64,000 nt of DNA from Bifidobacterium breve. GTDB lineage: Bacteria > Actinomycetota > Acidimicrobiia > Acidimicrobiales > Acidimicrobilacustridaceae. Position numbers and translations under genes: made by a program. The stretch's first letter is position 1, and each line of letters opens with the position of its first letter. Of this stretch, positions 1-8,372 are shown in pieces. Location of the stretch: NCBI GenBank assembly GCA_945860545.1, contig CAMAQM010000005.1:31447-95446 (forward strand), written 5' to 3'. The notes under the pieces are model-generated. The model was not told the DNA's origin. It made no database searches and worked only from the letters and a program-made list of their open reading frames with translations.

Positions 1-771
1 CGTGCCCGACAGCCACCACGCCGCCAACGCACCAACGAACGGCGCCGTCGAGAAGATCACCTGCCCCCTCGCCGCACCGAGGTCACGCGCCCCCTGCACC
101 CACAGGGTGATCGACACCCCGTAGCCGAACGCCCCGACGGCGAGCGCGCCGATCACGGTGCCCGGTGCTGGAAGGGACCCGCCACCGACCACCAGCCCCA
201 GCACGAGATTGGCCGAACCCCCGACCAGACCCTTGGCGAGGGTCACATGCTGGGGGGAGATGCGGTCGAGGGTGGCCGTCACGTTGTTGTCGATCCCCCA
301 GCACACACACGCCATCGCCACGAGGACGGCCCCAGAACTCACTCCCGCCGACGGTGACCAGACGAGGGCCGTCCCAGCGAGCGTGATGAGCGCCACGGCG
401 ACGATCATGGACCGCCCCAGGTGCTCACGGAACAACACAGCGGCGATCACCACCGTGGCGACCAGCTCGAAGTTCAGCATCAACGATGCCGTCGCCGCGC
501 TGGTGTGTTGCAGCCCGACAACCAGCAACGCCGGGCCGAGCGCACCACCGACGACGACGGCGACTGCGACCGGGCGCCAACTCGCCTGCAGCGCAGAGCG
601 GCTGGGTGGAGCACGAAACGCCACGGGCGACACGGCGACGGCTGCTCCCAGATACAGCAACCCGGCGAGCACCAACGGGTTGACCTGCCCGACGAGTTCG
701 GCCGCCAACGGCGTCGAGACCCCAAAGAGCAGCGCCGCAACCGAACACCGGACCACGCCGCGTGTGTTCAT
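1..771 (-). CDS. DMT/EamA-family permease, 3' end outside window
   Basis: This gene is missing from the ORF track because its stop lies before base 1. The minus strand read from an ATG at 771 stays open for 257 codons. It gives a very hydrophobic protein with repeated helices, beginning MNTRGVVRCSVAALLFGVST and including the segment LQHTSAATASLMLNFE. That segment is typical of the first EamA repeat of drug/metabolite transporters, and a second half-repeat starts near residue 150. EamA proteins usually have 10 membrane helices and about 300 residues, so some 40 residues are missing. The substrate cannot be told. The plus-strand ORF at 158-913 is its shadow. Confidence 0.8.
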   Translation of the reverse strand, partial: MNTRGVVRCSVAALLFGVSTPLAAELVGQVNPLVLAGLLYLGAAVAVSPVAFRAPPSRSALQASWRPVAVAVVVGGALGPALLVVGLQHTSAATASLMLNFELVATVVIAAVLFREHLGRSMIVAVALITLAGTALVWSPSAGVSSGAVLVAMACVCWGIDNNVTATLDRISPQHVTLAKGLVGGSANLVLGLVVGGGSLPAPGTVIGALAVGAFGYGVSITLWVQGARDLGAARGQVIFSTAPFVGALAAWWLSGT

Positions 772-850
772 CGCCGTCGACTCCTCACCCCGTGAATGTG
801 TGGCTCACGTGCCGTTGTGGACCGACTGTTGCCGGGCAGGCCCACCATGG

Positions 851-924
851 TGGGCGCTGAGGGACTCGAACCCCCGACCCTCTCCTTGTAAGGGAGATGC
901 TCTAGCCAACTGAGCTAAGCGCCC
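851..924 (-). tRNA. tRNA-Val (anticodon UAC)
   Basis: The reverse complement folds as a full cloverleaf. The acceptor GGGCGCT pairs with AGCGCCC, the D stem is GCTC/GAGC, and the anticodon stem TCTCC/GGAGA encloses loop CTTACAA. The T arm is GGGGG-TTCGAGT-CCCTC. Anticodon UAC reads GUA, so this is Val. The discriminator is A and CCA is not encoded. Confidence 0.95.
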
Positions 925-955
925 CAGACCCGGCGCACCGGGCGGACCAGAGATC

Positions 956-1465
956 CTACCGCTGCGCCTGGACGTCACCGCCGAGGGCGTCGCGGTCCCT
1001 TCGGGCCAGCGCCACCAGTGCCGATGCGGTCTCCGGCTGCAACTCGGGCAACGCCACCGGATCGAACCATCCCACGGCCGCGATCTCGGCGGGGTCGGCC
1101 ACCGTGGCGTCGGGGTCAACCCCGGGACCCGGCCGGGCGCGGAACACCACGTCAACCCGGTGCAACCGTGACGCCACCACAACCGACGGCTCGCCCACGA
1201 GTTCGACCTCGATGCCGACCTCCTCGGCGACTTCGCGCCGGGCGCCATCGGCGGGATCCTCGTGGCGGGCCAACAGGCCGCCCGGGAGTCCCCACCCTTG
1301 TCGGTAGGTCTGGCGAATCAGCAGAATTCGCCCGTCGGTGCGTTCGACTCGACACATCGCCCCCACGGTGTACCCGGGGGTCCCTAGGCGCACCAGCCGA
1401 CGCCGCAACCCGCGAGGGAGACGACCGAACAGCTGCAGGGCGAGACGGTGGACGTGGGTGCGCAC
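956..1465 (-). CDS. NUDIX hydrolase
   Basis: The 169-residue product carries a complete Nudix box (G-x5-E-x7-REV-x-EEVG) at about residues 63-84, with the metal-binding glutamates in place. NUDIX enzymes hydrolyse a nucleoside diphosphate linked to another group; the specific substrate is not apparent. A basic N-terminal stretch (residues 1-30) precedes the domain and the length is ordinary for a single-domain member. The ORF starts at GTG with an SD-like GAGG immediately upstream, too close to be ideal, so the true start may be a little downstream. It stands alone between tRNA-Val and a phosphatase gene. Confidence 0.9.
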   Translation of the reverse strand: MRTHVHRLALQLFGRLPRGLRRRLVRLGTPGYTVGAMCRVERTDGRILLIRQTYRQGWGLPGGLLARHEDPADGARREVAEEVGIEVELVGEPSVVVASRLHRVDVVFRARPGPGVDPDATVADPAEIAAVGWFDPVALPELQPETASALVALARRDRDALGGDVQAQR

Positions 1466-1514
1466 ACCTCAAGCGTACGGTGAGGCGCCCACAGCGCGCC
1501 CACCGGTTCGGTCG

Positions 1515-2303
1515 CTAACGATTGGGCGGGGTCGTGAAGCCGGCGCGTGCGGCGACGAGCGCCGCCCCGAGCTCGCCAGTTCCGGCAGCGACGGGGGTGC
1601 GCCGGTCAGCGGGATCGAGGGTGACGAGCGGCCGCCCCTCGGCGTCGACGACGAACGCCCCCGCTTCGAGACACACCAGCATCCCACCGAGGTAGTCCCA
1701 CACCCCGTGGGCGTTCCACGAACAGTCGAGGTACCCGTCGAGCGTGCCGTCGGCCACCGCACACAGGTCGAGCGCGGCGGCGCCCATGGCCCGATACTGC
1801 TTCCACCCGAGGTAGTGCGGTGGGTAGCCGGACAGGCCGACCATGGCGGAACGCAACGTCGTCGCGGCCGACGGGGTGATCGGGACCCCGTCACGGGTGG
1901 CGCCGTGACCTGCCACGGCCTCGTAGCGCCGTCCGTGGGCGAGGTCGGCAACGAGTGCCACCCGGGCCTCGCCGTCCACCACAGCGCACAGGCTCGTGGC
2001 GAACCAGGGCACTCCCCGACTGGCGTTGGTCGAGCCGTCGAGGGGGTCGACGATCACCGTGACGCGCTGGTCGTCACGGGTGCGACCCGACTCCTCGCTC
2101 ACCACCCCGACTCCTGCGGCGGCGAGGACGCCGAGCGCCGCCTCGTCGGCCACCAGGTCGGCGGCGTACTGACCGCGCTCACGGTCCACCATCGACCAGT
2201 CGGTGACCCCGGCCACCGCGTCAGCCACGGCGTCGGCGACGTCACCGAGCAGGACGACGAGTTGGTCGTCGGACCAGGAACGGTCTGGATCGGTGTGGGT
2301 CAC
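1515..2303 (-). CDS. Inositol-monophosphatase-family phosphatase
   Basis: A Mg-dependent phosphatase of the IMPase/FBPase/CysQ fold. It shows the EESG motif near residue 70, DPLDGSTN near 86-93 (canonical DPxDGTxN, with Ser for Thr) and WDYLGG near the C terminus, all metal or phosphate ligands. The product from the chosen start is 262 residues, normal for the family. The track ORF begins at 2468, but its first 55 residues are low-complexity and run into the promoter of the divergent gene at 2379. The GTG at 2303 (VTHTDPD) is therefore preferred. Substrate could be inositol phosphate, histidinol phosphate or PAP; nothing here decides. Confidence 0.85.
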   Translation of the reverse strand: MTHTDPDRSWSDDQLVVLLGDVADAVADAVAGVTDWSMVDRERGQYAADLVADEAALGVLAAAGVGVVSEESGRTRDDQRVTVIVDPLDGSTNASRGVPWFATSLCAVVDGEARVALVADLAHGRRYEAVAGHGATRDGVPITPSAATTLRSAMVGLSGYPPHYLGWKQYRAMGAAALDLCAVADGTLDGYLDCSWNAHGVWDYLGGMLVCLEAGAFVVDAEGRPLVTLDPADRRTPVAAGTGELGAALVAARAGFTTPPNR

Positions 2304-2378
2304 ACGCCGACGGTACCGGGCGCCGGTACCCGGCGGCGACCACGGTGCGCCGGTGGGGCCGTGGCGTGGCAGGCTTGG

Positions 2379-2945
2379 GTGGTGGCCGTCATCGACATCC
2401 CCGGGTTCGTCGCCGACCTGAAGTCCCATGCCGTGGACCATGGGTTCCACGTGCACGACGAACGCCACTTCATCGAGACGTATTCACTGCGTCAGATGTG
2501 GGAAGTCGAACTGCATCCCGAACAGGCGTGCGGTGGCCCCCTCGACCTGCACCTCGCCCTCGAGGTGGACCCCAGAGCCCTGCTGCAGTTCGAGGACCGC
2601 GTCGTCGAACTCGACGAAACCGACGAACCACCCACCGGGTTCTGGTTCCCCCTCGCCTTCAACTGGGCGCTGCCTCCCCTGCCGGCGGGGCCTGACCTGT
2701 TGGTGCTCGCCACCGAACTCGCTGAGATCGGTGGAACCGAGTTGCCCCTTGAGGTCTCCGCCATCGACTCGTACGCCACCGCCCTCGACGCCCCGGAACG
2801 GTCGCTGAGCATCGTGGCCCGCATCCAGGTCCCCCTCGACCGAATCCTGTTGGGCCAGGAACAGTTGTGTGACGTGCTCGACCGGTGCCACGGGGTGAGC
2901 ATGTTTCTGTTGGACCGCGCCCCGATGTGGCTGGACGACCTGTGA
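2379..2945 (+). CDS. Hypothetical protein, first of a coupled pair
   Basis: Not recognised. The track ORF 1338-2945 is overextended through the phosphatase gene on the other strand. Realistic coding starts at one of two adjacent GTG codons (2379/2382; VVAVIDIPGF), giving about 188 residues. The protein is acidic, with no membrane segment or signal peptide, and mixes short alpha and beta stretches (LHLALEVDPRALL, LPLEVSAIDSYA). Its TGA overlaps the GTG of the next gene (GTGA), so the two are probably translationally coupled and work together. Confidence 0.7.
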   Translation: MVAVIDIPGFVADLKSHAVDHGFHVHDERHFIETYSLRQMWEVELHPEQACGGPLDLHLALEVDPRALLQFEDRVVELDETDEPPTGFWFPLAFNWALPPLPAGPDLLVLATELAEIGGTELPLEVSAIDSYATALDAPERSLSIVARIQVPLDRILLGQEQLCDVLDRCHGVSMFLLDRAPMWLDDL

Positions 2946-3418
2946 GCCGCAACATCGAACACATCGAGTTCACCTTCGATGAGCGTGACGCCGTGGTGGT
3001 GGCCATGGGAGAACTGGTGTCCCGCCACACCGGGTGGGTCAACATCCAACCCATCGTGGACCCTGAACGCCTGCCCGCTCCCCCTTCGGGGTTGATCTCG
3101 GGGTGGCTGACTGGGGGGCTCCCTCCGCTTCCGGTCGGTACGTTCATGGCGCCGGTGGTCAAGCGCGGCGAGTTGACCCACGGGTCGGTGGGCCTCGCCC
3201 ACAACGCCAACACCAAAGTCGCTCGTCGCCTCGTGGAGGCCGGGATCGTCGCTCCCGATGGTTGGCGGGCGGTGCAGGACAACGCCCGTCGAGGGGTGGT
3301 GATCCAGGTGCCACCCGACACCGACCCTGCCGTGGCGCTCGACTGGATCCTGCGATCCATTGAGGAACTGGCACGCGTCCCCACCGATCGGACCTACCGG
3401 GCCACCATCCACTCGTGA
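2942..3418 (+). CDS. Hypothetical protein, second of a coupled pair
   Basis: Not recognised. The 158-residue soluble protein starts at GTG 2942 (VSRNIEHIEF), which overlaps the preceding stop by four bases. The track start at 2885 lies inside the upstream gene and is rejected. The sequence has a central Gly/Pro-rich stretch (PAPPSGLISGWLTGGLPPLP) and a C-terminal segment PPDTDPAVALDWILRS that looks helical. No catalytic motif, signal peptide or transmembrane helix is visible. Confidence 0.7.
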   Translation: MSRNIEHIEFTFDERDAVVVAMGELVSRHTGWVNIQPIVDPERLPAPPSGLISGWLTGGLPPLPVGTFMAPVVKRGELTHGSVGLAHNANTKVARRLVEAGIVAPDGWRAVQDNARRGVVIQVPPDTDPAVALDWILRSIEELARVPTDRTYRATIHS

Positions 3419-3441
3419 TCGTCGGCCGCTAGGGTTCGGAC

Positions 3442-3678
3442 ATGCCCACGACCCAAGGCCGCAGCAACGACAAGTCCTCCCCGATCACCGCCCGTCGCGT
3501 GCTCGTGGCCCTCTTGGTGCTCGCCGCGTTGGCGTTCGTGGTGCAGAACACCAACACGGTGGACATCAAGTGGCTGATGTTCGGGTTCAGTGCACCGCAG
3601 TGGATGATGGCGGTGCTGCTGTTGGGTGTGGGGTTCGTGGTCGGCTGGTTCGTCGGCCGACCCAACCGCAAGGACTGA
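3442..3678 (+). CDS. LapA-domain (DUF1049) small membrane protein
   Basis: A 78-residue protein with two hydrophobic helices (about 18-36 and 52-72) and the signature FVVQNTNTVDIKWLMFGF between them. This is the arrangement of the lipopolysaccharide-assembly-protein-A-like (DUF1049) family, in which an N-terminal helix is followed by QN..V..ikfl. In actinobacteria the family has no established function. It ends with a short basic tail (GRPNRKD), suggesting the C terminus faces the cytoplasm. Confidence 0.8.
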   Translation: MPTTQGRSNDKSSPITARRVLVALLVLAALAFVVQNTNTVDIKWLMFGFSAPQWMMAVLLLGVGFVVGWFVGRPNRKD

Positions 3679-3728
3679 CGCTCAACACGACGTTGGGGAA
3701 CTCCGCTGACGGAGAGACTGCGTCGCCG

Positions 3729-5510
3729 CTAGTGCACCGGCTCGGCCGACGACGAACCCTCATCGACGTCACCGAGGACCAGTTGGGCGCCAACGCTCGG
3801 TTCGCCGCCGCTGGGATCGATGATCTCGCCGGTGAACAGGAAGTTCAACGCCTGGATCATGACGCCGGGTTCGGAACTGCCTGCGTCGTGCGGATCGAGC
3901 CCGTGGAGCCCGGGTGTGGGCGGAAGGTTCGTGGTGGGGGGTGCCGGGGTGCCGAAATCCCACACGGATAGCACCGAACGGGTGGTGGGCATGTCGCCCA
4001 CGTCGTCGATGCCCCACATGGGTTCGACATCGCTGGAACGACCGTCACGCAACGCCGGCCGGCGCACCGCGGCACCGATGGTGCGGGCCAGCACCTCGGT
4101 GGAGACGTTGGGGACCTGATGGTCACCGAACGCCTCGATGAGCAGCACCGTCTTGGGGCTGACCCCCGGGTAGGGGTCGGCGGTGAGGTGCTGGACGTAT
4201 CCGGCGTTCTCCCCCCGGTCCCACAGCAACTGGATGAGCTCAAGGGCCACCATGCGGTCTACGGGGTCCGGGTAGGCGCCGTGGAACACGTCTTCGAAGG
4301 CCAACCAGTTCACCGACCGGGGCAGCATCAGGTTGTAGGCGAGTCCCGGCACCCCGAACACGGCCCGCTGCCACTCGTCAGCCACGGCGCTCGCCACCCC
4401 ACCGAGGATGCCGCCCTGACTGTTGCCGACGAACACCGATCCGTCGACGGCCAGTCGGGACGCACCGTCGGGCCCCTGGAACACGGGGTGGGAGGCGAAC
4501 CCGTCGGGCCGGTTGGCGAGACGGGCCAAAAGGATGAACGCCAACTGGGACTGCTGGAGCCGGTCAGGGATGGACACGAAACGTGACAGGTCGCCGAGCA
4601 CATCGGCGACGTTGGGAACGTCCTCGGTACACATGCCCACCCAGTCGGTGCCGCACACGTTGAGGTTGCCCAACGAGCAGATGCCGTCAAGCGTGTACAC
4701 CTCGTCGCGACTCGACAGCAGACCGTGGCCGAACACCAGCGTGCCGCGTGCGGCGGGGTCCGAAGCGAACAGGAACGTGAACGGGGCGCGCCACGTCGGA
4801 TACTCGGGGTTGAGCGTGGGTGTTCCCTCGGCGTCGAGCAGCATGCGTCCGCCGGGGGACCCGTCGTTGTCGAGGTAGTTCGGCACGCTGAACGTGCCCT
4901 GCACCGACACCGGGTCGCCCGAGTCGTCGACGTCGGTGACCTCGAACTCAGGCATGTACCCCTCAGCTGCGGCGACCATTGCCCGCAACCGGCTCGACAA
5001 GGAGGTGCTCGACGCCACCGGGAACGACCACACCAGCGGAAGCTCCATGGGCACCGGTGCACCGGTGGCGGTGACCAACGGGTCGATCTCCACCTGGTAA
5101 CGGTGGCCTTCGGTGAGCGCCTTGGCCGGGTGGATCATCACCAGGTGGTGCCGCTCGGGGTCATAGGAGTTGAGCTCCGCCCAGTACGGCCAACGCTCCC
5201 CGGTGGTGAGGTCGGTGAGGCGCACTGCAACGTCGGCAGCCATCGACGCCCCGATGTTGGTGCTGTCGGGCACGCCGCTGCGGGTGAGATCCACCCCGGG
5301 CACGTGCACGAGGATGCGACTCGCCGGTGAGAAGCCGTCAGCAACGTTCTGCGCCGTGACGTCAATGGGGACCCCCGCCGAGTTGCGGGGGGTGGCCTCA
5401 GCGGGAATGGCGAGGCGCACCCCGGTGGGGGTGGTGGGGTCCGCAACGGTGAACCGCTCGTGGGGCCAGGGCAACAGTCCGCTCGACGGCGTCCAGATCT
5501 CATTTGTCAT
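3729..5510 (-). CDS. Alpha/beta-hydrolase-like protein
   Basis: A 593-residue product from the ATG at 5510 (MTNEIWTPSSG). The longer track start at 5606 would run through the start of the divergent oxidoreductase gene. Residues 1-170 look like beta-rich, Ig-like material. After that come FGHGLLSS (about 260-267), a possible oxyanion-hole region, and VGNSQGG (about 361-367), a nucleophile elbow of the G-x-S-x-G type with Ser364. FGDHQVPN further on could carry the catalytic Asp/His. No signal peptide is seen, which is odd for a protein with Ig-like character. Esterase or lipase activity is inferred from the elbow only. Confidence 0.65.
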   Translation of the reverse strand: MTNEIWTPSSGLLPWPHERFTVADPTTPTGVRLAIPAEATPRNSAGVPIDVTAQNVADGFSPASRILVHVPGVDLTRSGVPDSTNIGASMAADVAVRLTDLTTGERWPYWAELNSYDPERHHLVMIHPAKALTEGHRYQVEIDPLVTATGAPVPMELPLVWSFPVASSTSLSSRLRAMVAAAEGYMPEFEVTDVDDSGDPVSVQGTFSVPNYLDNDGSPGGRMLLDAEGTPTLNPEYPTWRAPFTFLFASDPAARGTLVFGHGLLSSRDEVYTLDGICSLGNLNVCGTDWVGMCTEDVPNVADVLGDLSRFVSIPDRLQQSQLAFILLARLANRPDGFASHPVFQGPDGASRLAVDGSVFVGNSQGGILGGVASAVADEWQRAVFGVPGLAYNLMLPRSVNWLAFEDVFHGAYPDPVDRMVALELIQLLWDRGENAGYVQHLTADPYPGVSPKTVLLIEAFGDHQVPNVSTEVLARTIGAAVRRPALRDGRSSDVEPMWGIDDVGDMPTTRSVLSVWDFGTPAPPTTNLPPTPGLHGLDPHDAGSSEPGVMIQALNFLFTGEIIDPSGGEPSVGAQLVLGDVDEGSSSAEPVH

Positions 5511-5588
5511 TCCGACAATCTCGCACATCTCGGTGACCGCCACCGACACTCCGGGCACCGCAACGACCGCTCCCCTACGCTTTGACCC

Positions 5589-7832
5589 GTGGAGGAGACA
5601 CACCACACGTTCTGTCGCATCTGCGAGTCACTGTGCGGACTTGAGGTCACCGTCGACAACGGGACCGTGACACGAATCCGGCCCGACGAGCACCACGTCG
5701 GCACCGCAGGGTTCGCCTGCATCAAAGGGGTCAAGCAGCACAAGCTGTACGCCTCGCCCGACCGGCTCGAGCACCCGATGCGTCGCGACGGCGAAACGTG
5801 GTCGGCGGTGAGTTGGCCCGAGGCCGAGGCCGACATCGGGCAGCGGGTACGGGCCATCGTCGATCAACACGGCCCCAACGCGGTGGCCATGTACGTCGGG
5901 ACCGCCGCAGGTTTCGGGGTGCTCCACCCGGTGTTCGCCCAAGGGTTCATGGACGGCATCGGGTCGGAATCCATGTTCGCCAGCGCCACCCAGGACTGTT
6001 CGAACAAGTTCGCCGCCGCCCGCGAGATCTACGGGTTCCCGTTCACCCAGCCGTTCCCCGACGTGGACCGCACCAACTGCCTCGTCGTCGTGGGGGCGAA
6101 CCCCGTGGTGTCGAAATGGTCGTTCCTCCAGGTGGCCGACCCCACCAAACGGCTCCGCGAGATCGCCGAACGAGGCGGCCGAGTCATCGTGGTGGACCCC
6201 CGGTTCACCGAAACGGCGCGGGCCGCCACCGACCACGTGTTCATCCGGCCCGACACCGACGTGTTCTTCTACCTGTCGTTCCTCAACGAGGTGCTCGCCA
6301 CGGGGCGCATCGACGAGGCACTGGTGGCGGACCACACCACCGGCATCGACGAGATCACCGAACTGGTGGCACCGTGGACACCGGAGCGCACCGCTGAGGT
6401 CACCGGCATCGAACCCGAGGTGCTGCGCAGCGTGGTCGCTGCCTACCTCGACGCCGACGGGGCGGCGCTCTACTCGTCCACCGGCGTCAACATGGGCTCC
6501 AATGGGGTACTGGCGTACTGGCTGCAAGAGGTCATCAACGCCGTGGCCGGCAACCTCGACCGCAGCGGCGGCACCCTGGTGGGCAAAGGCATTTTCGACT
6601 TCGCCAAGTTCGGCAAACGCACCGGCACACTCATGAGCGACGCCACGTCACGCATCGGCGGGTTCCGCAAGGTCAACGACGCGTTCCCCGGTGGCATCCT
6701 CGCCGATGAGATCCTCACGAACGGCCCCGGTCGCATCCGGGCGCTGTTCGTCACCGGGGGCAACCCGCTCATCACCATGGCCGACGCCGGCCGACTGCGC
6801 GAAGCGTTCGGTCAGCTCGAACTGCTCGTCACCGTCGACATCTACCGCAACGAGACCGGTTCACTGGCGCACTACACCCTGCCCGCCACCGACCCACTCC
6901 AGCGCGACGACCTGCCGTTCATCTTCCCGCTGGTGCTCGGCATGCAGTCAAGGCCCTACCTGCAGGCCACCCGGGCGGTCAGTGCCCCCCGGGGCGAACA
7001 ACGCGACGAGGCCTCGATCTACCTGGCGCTGGGCAAGGCGTGCAATGCGCCCATCTTCGGTTCGAGACGGGCGCAGCGAATGCTTGAGCGCATGGCTGCC
7101 CGCCACGCCCGCCGACACGGTCTCGCCCACCCCACCGTGCCGTCCGAGAAGTTGTTGAACCTGCTTTTGCGGGTCACCCGCCAACCCGGGTTCCGCAAAC
7201 TCCTCGGCCACCCGCACGGCCTCGCCCGTCCGCCGGCCCAACCCGGATCGTTCCTCGGGAAGCGCATCGTCACCGACGACCGCAGGGTGCATCTCGCCCC
7301 ACAGCGCCTCATGTCGGCCGCCGGACGTCTCGACGCGGCGTTCAGCGCCGCCCTCGACCGGGCTGACCGCATGCTCCTCATCACCAAGCGGCACACCAAA
7401 ACCCACAATTCGTGGACCCACAACCACCCCGAGATGGTGGCCAACGGGTTCACCACCAACCACCTCTACCTGCATCCCGCCGACGGGGAACGTCTCGGTC
7501 TCGGCGACGACGACCTCGCCGACGTGACGTCGGCGACCGCAACGGTCAGGGTCCCGGTCCGGCTCCACCACGAACTCATGGAAGGGGTGTGTGCCCTGCC
7601 CCACGGGTGGGGTCACCAGCACGCCACCGGACTGTCGGTGGCGTCGCGCACCACCGGGGTGAACGTGAACCTGCTCGCCGCGTCGGGACCCGACGCCATC
7701 GACCCCGTCTCGGGCATGTCGCACCTCACTGGGATCCCCGTCGACATCGCCCCAGCGACCGGTCCCCTCGACCCCGACTCGTGGTCGGGGATGCCCCCCG
7801 CCGAGACGCCGGTGGGTATCAGCTCACACTGA
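5589..7832 (+). CDS. Molybdopterin-dependent oxidoreductase (DMSO-reductase family), paralogue 1
   Basis: A 747-residue catalytic subunit starting at GTG, with GGAGGAG immediately inside the start. N-terminal cysteines C9, C12, C16 and C44 (C-x2-C-x3-C...C) bind a [4Fe-4S] cluster. Cys137 in the run ATQDCSNK sits where formate dehydrogenases and nitrate reductases carry the Mo ligand. The C-terminal domain has the molybdopterin-dinucleotide-binding stretch KTHNSWTHN and LPHGWGHQ. There is no Tat signal, so it is cytoplasmic, and no partner electron-transfer subunit is adjacent. A paralogue lies at 49804. The substrate is unknown; formate-dehydrogenase-like or a generic actinobacterial oxidoreductase are both possible. 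Confidence 0.85.
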   Translation: MEETHHTFCRICESLCGLEVTVDNGTVTRIRPDEHHVGTAGFACIKGVKQHKLYASPDRLEHPMRRDGETWSAVSWPEAEADIGQRVRAIVDQHGPNAVAMYVGTAAGFGVLHPVFAQGFMDGIGSESMFASATQDCSNKFAAAREIYGFPFTQPFPDVDRTNCLVVVGANPVVSKWSFLQVADPTKRLREIAERGGRVIVVDPRFTETARAATDHVFIRPDTDVFFYLSFLNEVLATGRIDEALVADHTTGIDEITELVAPWTPERTAEVTGIEPEVLRSVVAAYLDADGAALYSSTGVNMGSNGVLAYWLQEVINAVAGNLDRSGGTLVGKGIFDFAKFGKRTGTLMSDATSRIGGFRKVNDAFPGGILADEILTNGPGRIRALFVTGGNPLITMADAGRLREAFGQLELLVTVDIYRNETGSLAHYTLPATDPLQRDDLPFIFPLVLGMQSRPYLQATRAVSAPRGEQRDEASIYLALGKACNAPIFGSRRAQRMLERMAARHARRHGLAHPTVPSEKLLNLLLRVTRQPGFRKLLGHPHGLARPPAQPGSFLGKRIVTDDRRVHLAPQRLMSAAGRLDAAFSAALDRADRMLLITKRHTKTHNSWTHNHPEMVANGFTTNHLYLHPADGERLGLGDDDLADVTSATATVRVPVRLHHELMEGVCALPHGWGHQHATGLSVASRTTGVNVNLLAASGPDAIDPVSGMSHLTGIPVDIAPATGPLDPDSWSGMPPAETPVGISSH

Positions 7833-7846
7833 GGGTCGCGAGCGGG

Positions 7847-8299
7847 TCACTTGGCGGGCAACCCGGCGTCGGCGAAGGCCACACCCTTCCAGGTCCCGCC
7901 CTCGTCGACGAACACGTTGACCCGAGAGGTGGGGGTCTGGGCCACACCGTCCCTGTCGATCGATGCCCTGTAGGACACCACCAGTACGCCGGGCGCTGCG
8001 CTCACCGTGATGTCAGACACCTGTGGGTTCTCAAAGCACACCGACCCAATGACGTCGAGCACCTCGGACTTCGACTTGGCGCCGGTGGCGGTCACCGACT
8101 GGAACGCCGGGTCCAACAATGCGCCGTACCGCTCCACATCCCGCCCCTCGCAGTCGAGCGTGTCGTAGTACTCGTTCACCAACTGGGCACCAACCTGGTC
8201 GGCCGCCGCCTGATCGAGTGTCGGAGGCGTCGACGAGCACGCCGTGACCACGAGGGCAACAGTGGCGGCCAGAAGGGCAATGGGGCGGATGGTACGCAT
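7847..8299 (-). CDS. Lipoprotein with NTF2-like fold
   Basis: The 150-residue protein opens with MRTIRPIALLAATVALVVTAC, a positively charged n-region, hydrophobic core and lipobox VTAC. It is therefore a secreted lipid-anchored protein. The remainder (EYYDTLDCEGRDVERYGALL...) resembles SnoaL/NTF2-like small-domain proteins that form a cone-shaped pocket. An alternative ATG three codons upstream (8308) is equally possible. It lies convergent with oxidoreductase 1. No specific function. Confidence 0.75.
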   Translation of the reverse strand: MRTIRPIALLAATVALVVTACSSTPPTLDQAAADQVGAQLVNEYYDTLDCEGRDVERYGALLDPAFQSVTATGAKSKSEVLDVIGSVCFENPQVSDITVSAAPGVLVVSYRASIDRDGVAQTPTSRVNVFVDEGGTWKGVAFADAGLPAK

Positions 8300-8372
8300 C
8301 GGGTTCACCTCGGTGCTCGGGATCCGGAACTGCCGGCGAACCTAGTACGGCTGCGCCGGTGGGCAGTCGACC

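Noticed and set aside
158-913. 251-residue plus-strand ORF
   Set aside because: Antisense to a clear DMT permease and reads through the tRNA; composition is typical of a GC-rich shadow.
1338-2378. N-terminal two-thirds of the 535-residue ORF 1338-2945
   Set aside because: Overlaps the NUDIX and IMPase genes on the other strand; only the part after 2379 looks coding.
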